Below, piece by piece: positions 7,742 through 14,492 of a stretch of DNA of 64,000 nt. The DNA comes from Flavimarina sp. Hel_I_48 (lineage in GTDB: Bacteria > Bacteroidota > Bacteroidia > Flavobacteriales > Flavobacteriaceae), in contig NZ_JPOL01000002.1 of NCBI RefSeq assembly GCF_000733945.1, positions 816,001-880,000 on the forward strand, written 5' to 3'. How positions within the stretch are numbered: the stretch's first letter is position 1; the number at the start of each line of letters is the position of its first letter. The translations under genes and the position numbers were made by a program. The notes beneath the pieces were generated by a model. That model did no database searches and was not told where the DNA came from. It saw nothing but the letters and a program-made list of their open reading frames with translations.

Positions 7742-8417
7742 TTTCTTTCTCCTTTTCGATTCCCCCTTTAGGGACCAGCGGAGCATCTTTCTTCAAAAAC
7801 AAGCTCTGTTTGATGCTCTTTAACCTTGAAAACGCTTTGCTGTTCAGTGTCTTTTGAGGTTCTTCATTCTTTATATTTTTCTTTTTGGCCTCTTCGGCAA
7901 CGGGATCGTAAAGCATACCGGTACACAGGCACATTTTCTGTTCTGTACGCTGTAAAATATCATAATTACGACAGGTCTGGCAGCCTTTCCAGAAAGTGGG
8001 ATCGTCAGTAAGTTCAGAAAAGGTAACCGGGCGATAACCGAGATCGCTGTTGATTTTCATGACCGCAAGTCCCGTCGTGATCCCAAAAACCTTGGCATCA
8101 GGATATTTTTTCCGCGAATGCGCAAAAATGGCCTCTTTTATCTTTTTGGCCAGGCCCATATTCCTAAAATCAGGGTGAACGATCAGTCCTGAGTTGGCAA
8201 CAAATTTGCCGTGGCCCCAGGCCTCGATATAACAAAAACCGGCGAAGGCATCACCATCTAAAGCGATGACCGAATTACCGTTTTCCATTTTAGTGATCAC
8301 ATACTCTGGGGTGCGCTTGGCGATACCAGTGCCGCGTACCTGTGCAGATTCTGCAATGGTGTCGCAAATGATTTGGGCGTAGCCCGCATGTGATTTGTTT
8401 GCTATGATAATTTCCAT
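7737..8417 (-). CDS. GNAT-family acetyltransferase heading the arginine operon; candidate N-acylglutamate synthase
   Basis: This is a 226-residue GCN5-related acyltransferase. The acyl-CoA-binding signature is RNMGLAKKI near 85-93, after the beta strand ANSGLIVHP. A distinct C-terminal part has four cysteines, C146/C149 (KGCQTCR) and C163/C165 (MCLCTG), which could hold a metal. It is the first gene of the operon that otherwise contains argG, argC, argD, argF', argB and argE but no argA or argJ. By context I infer that it makes N-acetyl- or N-succinylglutamate, the missing first step; this is not proven. The last residues (VPKGGIEKEKEK) are partly encoded by a degenerate copy of the GC-rich repeat near 7757-7775. 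Confidence 0.8.
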   Translation of the reverse strand: MEIIIANKSHAGYAQIICDTIAESAQVRGTGIAKRTPEYVITKMENGNSVIALDGDAFAGFCYIEAWGHGKFVANSGLIVHPDFRNMGLAKKIKEAIFAHSRKKYPDAKVFGITTGLAVMKINSDLGYRPVTFSELTDDPTFWKGCQTCRNYDILQRTEQKMCLCTGMLYDPVAEEAKKKNIKNEEPQKTLNSKAFSRLKSIKQSLFLKKDAPLVPKGGIEKEKEK

Positions 8418-8458
8418 GGAAATGGAATGTATTTGAAGTTGAAAAATGCTTTTTTTAA

Positions 8459-8481
8459 ATAGGTAGTATACTTGTACCTAT
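8459..8481. promoter_or_regulatory. Inverted repeat, candidate operator of the arginine operon
   Basis: ATAGGTA-N9-TACCTAT is a perfect 7-base-arm repeat whose spacer also contains AGTATACT. It sits 42 bases upstream of the GNAT start. The position suits a repressor or activator site; the protein is unknown. Confidence 0.45.
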
Positions 8482-8723
8482 CAGGATGTTGTAATCGTGG
8501 AACCGGACGCACCTAAATTCTAAGGCTCAACATACCTCAAGGGACGTGAAAATTGCCTGAAAACCTTAAATAAATGCATGCAAAATCTATTCCTAAGGGT
8601 ATGAAAGGATGTTGAGGATGAAAAGAAAAAATTTAAAAAAGGGGAATTTCCGTGAAAACGGAAAATGGATAAAATCAACATAATGACAAATAATTAAGGT
8701 TTTCTTCGCTTGTTTTTAGAAAC

Positions 8724-8752
8724 GCGCATTAGAACTGGGGCGCCTAATGCGC
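8724..8752. repeat. Perfect inverted repeat GCGCATTAG / CTAATGCGC
   Basis: Nine-base perfect arms flank an 11-base loop. No T-run follows on either strand, so it is not a standard terminator. It may be a regulatory site or RNA hairpin. Confidence 0.5.
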
Positions 8753-8997
8753 CTACCGGGAGAAATCCTTAGACTATTTAGTGTTGAAATCATATGACGA
8801 AAATAAAACAATTTTATGAAGCGCATATCAATAAGCTTCCAAAAATGAACTTTTCAGCAAAAAAAGTGGCTAAAACGTTATAAAAACGCTGCTATCACCG
8901 CCAATTCATTAAATAATTACTATTTAGAAACTCTTTGAATTGTTAAGAATATATTAAATTTTAGTACTATGTAACACAAAGTACCTTCTTTTAGATA

Positions 8998-9005
8998 TAT
9001 ATTTG
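8998..9005 (+). promoter_or_regulatory. Bacteroidota -7 box (TATATTTG) for the DUF4870 module
   Basis: TATATTTG fits TAnnTTTG and lies 69 bases upstream of the DUF4870 start. No clear -33 TTTG was seen at the usual distance. Confidence 0.5.
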
Positions 9006-9074
9006 CATTAGCAATTAATGGTTTTTCTTCAAAAGTAAAACCCGTATTGTATTCATCACTTAAAATCACTAATC

Positions 9075-9596
9075 ATGTCCTCATCAGTCACTTCCCATCA
9101 CCGCAGCGTTGCCACTTTTATACATCTGGCCACTTTCACAAAATATTTGATTCCACTTGGTAATTTTATTTTTCCACTGCTGCTCTGGGTGACGCAGAAA
9201 AAAGAATCTGCCTTTGTAGATGACCATGGCCGCCGGGCGGTCAATTTTCAGATCAGTATGTTTATTTATAATATTTGTGCCGTCTTGATCGCACTGCCCT
9301 TTGTTGCCTGGCAAGTCATAGGCATTGTACAGGCAAACAATGGTTTTGACCTGGAGGGTGATTTTGACACCTTTTGGAATTTTTTCCACATTTCTGGATT
9401 GGTCATCACCGCAATTATATTGGGCACCGTTCTTACCGGTCTTTTCATTCTAGAATTGATCGCGGTAATCACTGCGTCCATACGTGCGAATTCTGGGGAG
9501 CTTTGCAACTACCCTCTCAGTATTTCTTTTATAAAAAGTACCCCTTTTATAGCGCATGCCAATCCCGCGGCCTCATCAACCGTAAATGAGCAGTAA
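9075..9596 (+). CDS. DUF4870 domain membrane protein
   Basis: This is a 173-residue small integral membrane protein. After a short N-terminus, hydrophobic segments run about 24-38, 60-82 and 108-135. The conserved core ESAFVDDHGRRAVNFQIS fits the DUF4870 (Tic20-like) pattern, in which a soluble loop with a paired His/Arg precedes the next helix. The tail after residue 140 is polar. It leads a module with a PadR regulator, a PspC protein and a GIN-domain lipoprotein, an arrangement typical of Flavobacteriia. The molecular role is unknown; the context suggests membrane homeostasis. Confidence 0.75.
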   Translation: MSSSVTSHHRSVATFIHLATFTKYLIPLGNFIFPLLLWVTQKKESAFVDDHGRRAVNFQISMFIYNICAVLIALPFVAWQVIGIVQANNGFDLEGDFDTFWNFFHISGLVITAIILGTVLTGLFILELIAVITASIRANSGELCNYPLSISFIKSTPFIAHANPAASSTVNEQ

Positions 9597-9656
9597 TCAA
9601 AAGGGTTCATTCATCATCAGAATAAACAGTCAACAACCGTTTAACAACATTAAATT

Positions 9657-10001
9657 ATGAACATTGAAAACACTAAGGCGCAAATGCGCAAGGGCGTGCT
9701 GGAGTATTGCATTCTCTCTGTGTTGAAAGAAGAAGATGCCTACGTGGCAGAAATTCTTGATACCTTAAAAGAGGCGAAGCTGCTCGTAGTGGAAGGTACG
9801 ATCTACCCACTGCTCACGCGGCTCAAAAATGCCGGACTCCTAAGCTATCGCTGGGAAGAATCCACAAGTGGGCCACCACGTAAATATTACGGACTCACAG
9901 AAACTGGAAAACTATTTTTAAACGAACTCACAGATACCTGGGACGACCTGCAACAAGCGGTGCGCAAAGTAACCTCAACCAAAAAAAGCAACAATGAATA
10001 A
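9657..10001 (+). CDS. PadR-family transcriptional regulator
   Basis: This 114-residue winged-helix protein contains the PadR blocks MRKGVLEYCILSVL, GTIYPLLTRLKNAGLLS and RKYYGLTETG. It overlaps the downstream PspC gene by 8 bases, so the two are co-transcribed. PadR proteins are usually repressors that respond to small molecules or membrane stress. The natural reading is autoregulation of this four-gene module. Family secure; ligand unknown. Confidence 0.85.
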   Translation: MNIENTKAQMRKGVLEYCILSVLKEEDAYVAEILDTLKEAKLLVVEGTIYPLLTRLKNAGLLSYRWEESTSGPPRKYYGLTETGKLFLNELTDTWDDLQQAVRKVTSTKKSNNE

Positions 10002-11727
10002 AACTATAAATATCAACCTAGCGGGGCTCTTTTTTCACATTGACGAGGATGCCTACGCAAAACTACAGCGCTACCTGGAGGCCATTAAACGCTCTTTTAC
10101 AGATGCCGAAGGCCGAGAGGAAATTATTCAGGATATTGAAGCGCGCATTGCCGAACTTTTTACCGAACGCATCAAGAACGAGCGACAGGTAATAGGTAAT
10201 CTTGAGGTAGACCAAGTGATCGAGATCATGGGTCAACCGGAAGATTACCGTATAGATGAAGATATTTTTGAAGATGAGCAGCCCAAAGCTGCCCCATACA
10301 CCTCAACGCATACCAAGAAATTGTACCGCGATGTCGAGAATTCCTATCTGGGCGGTGTAGGTTCTGGATTGGGCCACTATCTTGGAGTCCCACCGGTTTG
10401 GATCAGGGTACTTCTGGTACTTCTTGCCTTTTTTACCAGTGGTGGTTTTGCGCTCTTATATATAGGGGCATGGATTTTTCTGCCTGCGGCGAAAACAACT
10501 GCCCAGAAACTGGAAATGCGTGGCGAACCGGTAAATATTGACAATATACAGCGCAAAGTAAAAGAGGGATTTGATACCGTGGCTGATTCTGTAAAGAATG
10601 CCGACTTTCAAAAATATGGCAACCAGGCCAAAAAATCTGCTGGAAACGCGGCCGATGGTATAAGTAAATTTGTTGTCGTCCTACTTACGGTACTGGCAAA
10701 AGTCATTGGCATTTTGCTCATTATTATAGGTGGCTCTACGATTGTAGGCCTGTTTATAGGGCTTTTTACCGCAGGGACCCTGGGCTTTATCAATGGCGGC
10801 ATGTCTGAATATGTTGGGCTCTTCAATTCCAGCAGTATACCATTCTGGGTATTGTCATTACTGGCGTTTTTTGCGATGGCCATTCCATTTTTCGCCGTTT
10901 TTTACCTGGGCCTTAAAATCCTGGTGACCAACCTAAAGCGCATGTCGTGGGGCATGAAAATCACGCTTATCATCGTTTGGCTTGTTTCCGTGGTTATTCT
11001 TAGCGCCGTGGGCATCAAGCAGGCCATTGATTTTTCACAGCGCTCTTCAACCACGCAAACCGAATTGTTAGCGATCAATCCGGCAGATACGCTACGGGTA
11101 CAGATGCAGGTCGCTGGCGATGCTGGATCAAATGGAAATGGCCTTTTTGTGGTTGTTGACAATGACGGCAAACCCTTTGCCTCTTTTGGCGATATTGATT
11201 TCAGTATTAAAAAAAGCGCAGACAGCAGCTACAGTCTGGAGCTGATTAAAAAAGCGCGAGGATACAGCAGTACGGCCGCCCGGGAACATGCGAACGAAAT
11301 TATTTATCCTTTTGACCTGCAAAACAATGTGCTTACCCTGCCGCAAACCTTCCGTATTGCAGAAGGTGCAACGTTTAGGGCGCAAGAACTGGAGCTGGTG
11401 CTTTTTGTACCCGAAAACGGTAACGTATTCATAGACTCAAACAGTAAGGATTTTTTAAGCCAGCATACCGGTTTGATGAATCACAAACTGACCAATCGCT
11501 ATCTAACGTTAAAAAGCGGAAAATTGATTTGCGCCGGCTGCGTAGAAGAATCAGCCACAAAGAACGAAAATGAATGGCAATATCGCGATGTACCTAGCAA
11601 CAAGAAAACTACGGCAGCGCCCTACGAATACGACAAGGCACGCCAAAGTGAGAACAAACGCTTACGCGATACAGCAAAAATAAGGGTAGATAGTTCAAGA
11701 ACGGTTTTAGATACTATCGCCAATTAA
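9994..11727 (+). CDS. PspC-domain membrane protein
   Basis: This is a 577-residue inner-membrane protein. A cytoplasmic N-terminal part (1-100) has DAEGREEIIQDIEARI and a helical segment. The PspC domain follows at about 108-165 (KKLYRDVENSYLGGVGSGLG, then a hydrophobic helix ending in FLPAAK). More membrane segments lie near 223-260, 275-305 and 318-342, then a large, probably periplasmic C-terminal domain from about 345. PspC in proteobacteria works in the phage-shock envelope response. Here it is paired with PadR instead of PspF, so regulation is probably different. Overlap with padR by 8 bases supports one operon. Confidence 0.82.
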   Translation: MNKTININLAGLFFHIDEDAYAKLQRYLEAIKRSFTDAEGREEIIQDIEARIAELFTERIKNERQVIGNLEVDQVIEIMGQPEDYRIDEDIFEDEQPKAAPYTSTHTKKLYRDVENSYLGGVGSGLGHYLGVPPVWIRVLLVLLAFFTSGGFALLYIGAWIFLPAAKTTAQKLEMRGEPVNIDNIQRKVKEGFDTVADSVKNADFQKYGNQAKKSAGNAADGISKFVVVLLTVLAKVIGILLIIIGGSTIVGLFIGLFTAGTLGFINGGMSEYVGLFNSSSIPFWVLSLLAFFAMAIPFFAVFYLGLKILVTNLKRMSWGMKITLIIVWLVSVVILSAVGIKQAIDFSQRSSTTQTELLAINPADTLRVQMQVAGDAGSNGNGLFVVVDNDGKPFASFGDIDFSIKKSADSSYSLELIKKARGYSSTAAREHANEIIYPFDLQNNVLTLPQTFRIAEGATFRAQELELVLFVPENGNVFIDSNSKDFLSQHTGLMNHKLTNRYLTLKSGKLICAGCVEESATKNENEWQYRDVPSNKKTTAAPYEYDKARQSENKRLRDTAKIRVDSSRTVLDTIAN

Positions 11728-11776
11728 TTGTACTTTAAGCCTGAAAATCAATCAAAATCAATCAAAAAATCCATTT

Positions 11777-12508
11777 ATGACAACATTAATCAGAATTTTG
11801 GCAACAACACTTTTAGCGCTTTTGCTCTCTGCCTGCCACTTTGAATTTCATCAAGTGGACGGGAATGGCAATGTGGTGGAAAAAGAACTGGAAATAGACC
11901 AGGATTTTACAGAAATCGCTGTAAAAAACGGTTGGGAAGTTACCCTTAAAAAAGGAACGGAACCCCGTGCAAACGCTGCTATTGATGAGAATCTATACGA
12001 ATACCTGGATATACATGTAGACGGCAAAACACTAGTTGTGGAAATGATAGACAACTACAATGTGGGAACCGCCACTTCCCAAAAAATCGAGGTAATCTAT
12101 ACGCAAAACCTGGAAAAACTAAAAGCGAGCAGCGCTGGTGAAATTACCACGGAAGACACGCTGATGGGTGAAGACATGCTGTTTGATGTCTCCAGCGCCG
12201 GAAGGATCTCCGCGAAAATTGAGGTCCGTAATGTAAGCCTTGATGCAAGTAGCGCCGGGAATATTGATCTGAGCGGCCTGGCACAGACTTTTGACGGAGA
12301 GGCCAGTTCTGCCGCAAATGTAGATGCACAGGATCTAAAGACCGAAACGGCCACTGCAGATGTTTCAAGTGCGGGAAGTATAAAAATATTTGCCTCTAAA
12401 AAAATTGAAGCAGAAGCTTCCAGCGGGGGTAGCGTTTCCTACTGGGGCAATCCCGCTGAAATACGCGATTCAGAAAGTAGTGGAGGTTCGGTCAACAAAA
12501 AATCGTAG
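11777..12508 (+). CDS. Head GIN domain (DUF2807) lipoprotein
   Basis: This 243-residue protein has a signal peptide ending in a lipobox (LLLSAC, Cys at residue 20), so it is predicted to be membrane-anchored. The mature part has repeated short motifs of the form xSSAGxI (KASSAGEI, DVSSAGRI, DASSAGNI, DVSSAGSI, then ASSGGSV), a regular ladder fitting the right-handed beta-helix of the head GIN domain. It ends SGGSVNKKS. It is the last gene of the DUF4870-PadR-PspC module and is followed by a strong terminator. The function of GIN proteins is not known. Confidence 0.82.
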   Translation: MTTLIRILATTLLALLLSACHFEFHQVDGNGNVVEKELEIDQDFTEIAVKNGWEVTLKKGTEPRANAAIDENLYEYLDIHVDGKTLVVEMIDNYNVGTATSQKIEVIYTQNLEKLKASSAGEITTEDTLMGEDMLFDVSSAGRISAKIEVRNVSLDASSAGNIDLSGLAQTFDGEASSAANVDAQDLKTETATADVSSAGSIKIFASKKIEAEASSGGSVSYWGNPAEIRDSESSGGSVNKKS

Positions 12509-12547
12509 ATTTTTTAGGATCAAATTTGCAGCTTTTAAATTCAGGAG

Positions 12548-12586
12548 ACAGCTTTTCAAAGATCTTAAACTTTGAAAAGCTGTTTT
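12548..12586 (+). terminator. Intrinsic terminator after the GIN lipoprotein
   Basis: Perfect 14-base arms ACAGCTTTTCAAAG and CTTTGAAAAGCTGT flank an 8-base loop and run into TTTT. Confidence 0.8.
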
Positions 12587-12616
12587 GCATAGTAAGAGCA
12601 ATAAAATAGATAGTAT

Positions 12617-12624
12617 TATATTTG
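12617..12624 (+). promoter_or_regulatory. -7 box (TATATTTG) for ubiA-maf
   Basis: TATATTTG lies 25 bases upstream of the TTG start of the prenyltransferase gene and directly after the preceding terminator. Confidence 0.6.
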
Positions 12625-12649
12625 ACGCCTCACTTAAAGTTTTGACGCG

Positions 12650-13570
12650 TTGCACTTTCTCAATCTCATTCGGTATAAAAACCTGCTGCTTCTCCTACTT
12701 ACCCAGGTGCTTGTTCATTTTGGGTTTTTAAAAGCACTTGATTTTCCGGTGGCGCTTTCTACCCTTGATTTTTTTATACTTGTCATGGCAACACTTTGTA
12801 TTGCCGCGGCAGGTTACGTTATCAATGATATTGAAGACGTGGAAATTGACCGCATAAACCGACCAAAAAAACGCTTAATTCCCTTAAAAATCACCGAAAA
12901 ACGGGCATTTAATTACTATTTAGCCCTAAATATTGCCGGTGTGGGCCTTGGCTATTACCTTTCAGTACAAAGTGGAAATAGTGCCTATGCGGCCTTTTTT
13001 GTCTTTATTTCGGCACTTTTATATAGTTACGCCACCTTTTTAAAACGGATATTGCTTGTGGGTAATATTCTGGTAAGTATTCTAGTTGCTTCGGCCATAT
13101 TAATTGTGGTCATTTTTGACCTATCGGCTCTTGTATCCACTTACGGTCCGTCCCTCTCCAATCCCGTTTCCGTGCTGCGGGATTATGCGATCTTTGCATT
13201 CCTGCTGAATGTGCTGCGTGAAATCGTCAAGGATCTTGAAGATATGGACGGTGATCATGCCCATGGATTGAGCAGTTTGCCCATAGTCCTGGGACGCGTG
13301 CGCACGGCAAAAATCACCAGCGTTGTAGCACTGGGTTATATCGCCTTACTTGTGGTTTATATTTATTTTTACCTGTATACAAATGCCATTACCACGGCTT
13401 ACCTGCTTTTTGTGGTAGGAGGATCGTTGCTGTTTTTTGCCATAAAAGCCTGGGCGGCGACCTCAAAAAAAGATTTTGCACGGCTATCGCTTTATTTAAA
13501 AATTAGTATGGTACTGGGGATCTTTTCCCTGGGCGTACTTTCCTTAAGTCTTTTATATGCTGCATTCTAA
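12650..13570 (+). CDS. UbiA-family prenyltransferase
   Basis: This is a 306-residue polytopic membrane enzyme that transfers a prenyl chain to an acceptor. Two Asp-rich motifs typical of the family are visible: NDIEDVEIDRINRPKKRL near 60-77 and DLEDMDGDHAHG near 195-206. Eight to nine hydrophobic segments span the protein. The start must be the TTG at 12650: an in-frame TAA lies at 12635-12637 and the conserved opening FLNLIRYKNLL follows at once. The acceptor (quinone precursor, glycerol phosphate or other) is not readable. It overlaps maf by 14 bases. Confidence 0.82.
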   Translation: MHFLNLIRYKNLLLLLLTQVLVHFGFLKALDFPVALSTLDFFILVMATLCIAAAGYVINDIEDVEIDRINRPKKRLIPLKITEKRAFNYYLALNIAGVGLGYYLSVQSGNSAYAAFFVFISALLYSYATFLKRILLVGNILVSILVASAILIVVIFDLSALVSTYGPSLSNPVSVLRDYAIFAFLLNVLREIVKDLEDMDGDHAHGLSSLPIVLGRVRTAKITSVVALGYIALLVVYIYFYLYTNAITTAYLLFVVGGSLLFFAIKAWAATSKKDFARLSLYLKISMVLGIFSLGVLSLSLLYAAF

Positions 13571-14138
13571 ATTATCAGGAAAACAACTTGTTCTCGCTTC
13601 GCAATCACCACGCAGAAAGGAACTGCTCAAAGCTATGGACCTTGACTTTGAGGTGCTCGTCAGGCCGGTAGATGAAAGCTACCCCTCAGATTTGAGCCCT
13701 TCCGCAATAGCGGAACATATTGCGCTGGCAAAAGCGGAAGTCTTCAGAAAAGATCTAAAACCTGATCAAATAGTTATAACCGGCGACACCATCGTCGTCT
13801 TTGAGGAACAGATTCTTGGTAAACCCAAAACTACGGAAGAAGCACATACCATACTCACCAATTTAAGCGGAAAAAAACACCGTGTGATCTCCTCCCTTTG
13901 CCTGATGAACACCACAAAGATTCTAGTGGACCACGATACGGCTTTTGTACATTTTAAGGAATTTAGCCCGGAAGAAATTTCTTATTATATAGATAACTAT
14001 TCTCCTATGGACAAGGCTGGCGCTTATGGAATTCAAGAATGGCTGGGCCACATAGGACTAGTAAAACTTGAAGGCTCGTACAATACGGTGATGGGATTGC
14101 CCACCCAACTCCTGTATCAAATGCTACAGGCATTTTAA
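13557..14138 (+). CDS. maf: Maf-family nucleoside triphosphate pyrophosphatase
   Basis: This 193-residue house-cleaning pyrophosphatase hydrolyses non-canonical or modified nucleoside triphosphates. Family motifs are LASQSPRRKELL near 13-24, VITGDTIVVFEEQILGKP in the centre and DKAGAYGIQEW near the C-terminus. It overlaps the upstream ubiA-family gene by 14 bases. The segment PSAIAE near residues 48-53 is encoded by an 18-base palindrome (13698-13715) that also occurs, in the same frame, in recQ. Confidence 0.88.
   Translation: MLHSKLSGKQLVLASQSPRRKELLKAMDLDFEVLVRPVDESYPSDLSPSAIAEHIALAKAEVFRKDLKPDQIVITGDTIVVFEEQILGKPKTTEEAHTILTNLSGKKHRVISSLCLMNTTKILVDHDTAFVHFKEFSPEEISYYIDNYSPMDKAGAYGIQEWLGHIGLVKLEGSYNTVMGLPTQLLYQMLQAF
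13698..13715. repeat. Palindromic 18-mer within maf
   Basis: CCTTCCGCAATAGCGGAA contains TTCCGC-AATA-GCGGAA. The identical 18 bases occur in recQ at 34174-34191. Confidence 0.75.
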
Positions 14139-14457
14139 CTCAAGAAAATCTCCTTTTTAGCCTGAAAATCAGGTCAAAAACAGACTATTCTAAGGTATTT
14201 ATAGGTTTATATTTCGAATAACGCTCATTACTACTAAAGCAAAAAAGCGTTTAAAATAAGTGTTATAAGTTCGGCATAACCAGGGCGCTTAAAATTTTCG
14301 ATTCTATATCTGAAAAAGTAATACGTTCAGATATTCTTAAATACGATCACATTGGAGATTTACTCTTTTCCAAAGTTTAGCGTACAATGAATAAGTACAC
14401 TCCGTTCGATTTAACCAAAAAATGAATGGAATAAAACGTTGCGCATTTCCTTTTAGC
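14139..14457. other. Intergenic region before the PIG-L gene
   Basis: About 320 AT-rich bases without a gene. There is a short CCTGA-AAA-TCAGG hairpin near 14161. Nothing else recognisable before the promoter at 14458. Confidence 0.5.
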
Positions 14458-14465
14458 TATATTTG
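14458..14465 (+). promoter_or_regulatory. -7 box (TATATTTG) for the PIG-L operon
   Basis: TATATTTG lies 27 bases before the ATG at 14493. A longer frame starting at a TTG at 14463 would begin inside this box, which supports the later start. Confidence 0.6.
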
Positions 14466-14492
14466 GGTCTTTATCAAAACACCTGCTCCTCC

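Larger units (their letters stand above)
8418..9074. other. Intergenic region between divergent arginine operon and DUF4870 module
   Basis: This is 657 bases without a convincing gene. It holds an operator-like inverted repeat at 8459-8481, a TTTCCGT-GAAA-ACGGAAA hairpin near 8647-8664, a perfect 9-base inverted repeat at 8724-8752, and the -7 box at 8998-9005. A 29-codon frame at 8794-8883 has no supporting features. Confidence 0.6.

Noticed and set aside
8724-8752. Inverted repeat as an intrinsic terminator
   Set aside because: No T-run on either side, and no gene ends nearby on either strand.
8794-8883. 29-codon frame beginning MTKIKQFYEAH in the long intergenic region
   Set aside because: No promoter or partner gene and no conservation evidence; chance frames of this size are expected in 657 bases.
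14463-14492. Ten-residue N-terminal extension of the PIG-L protein from a TTG
   Set aside because: The TTG lies inside the TATATTTG promoter box; the ATG at 14493 gives a clean signal peptide.
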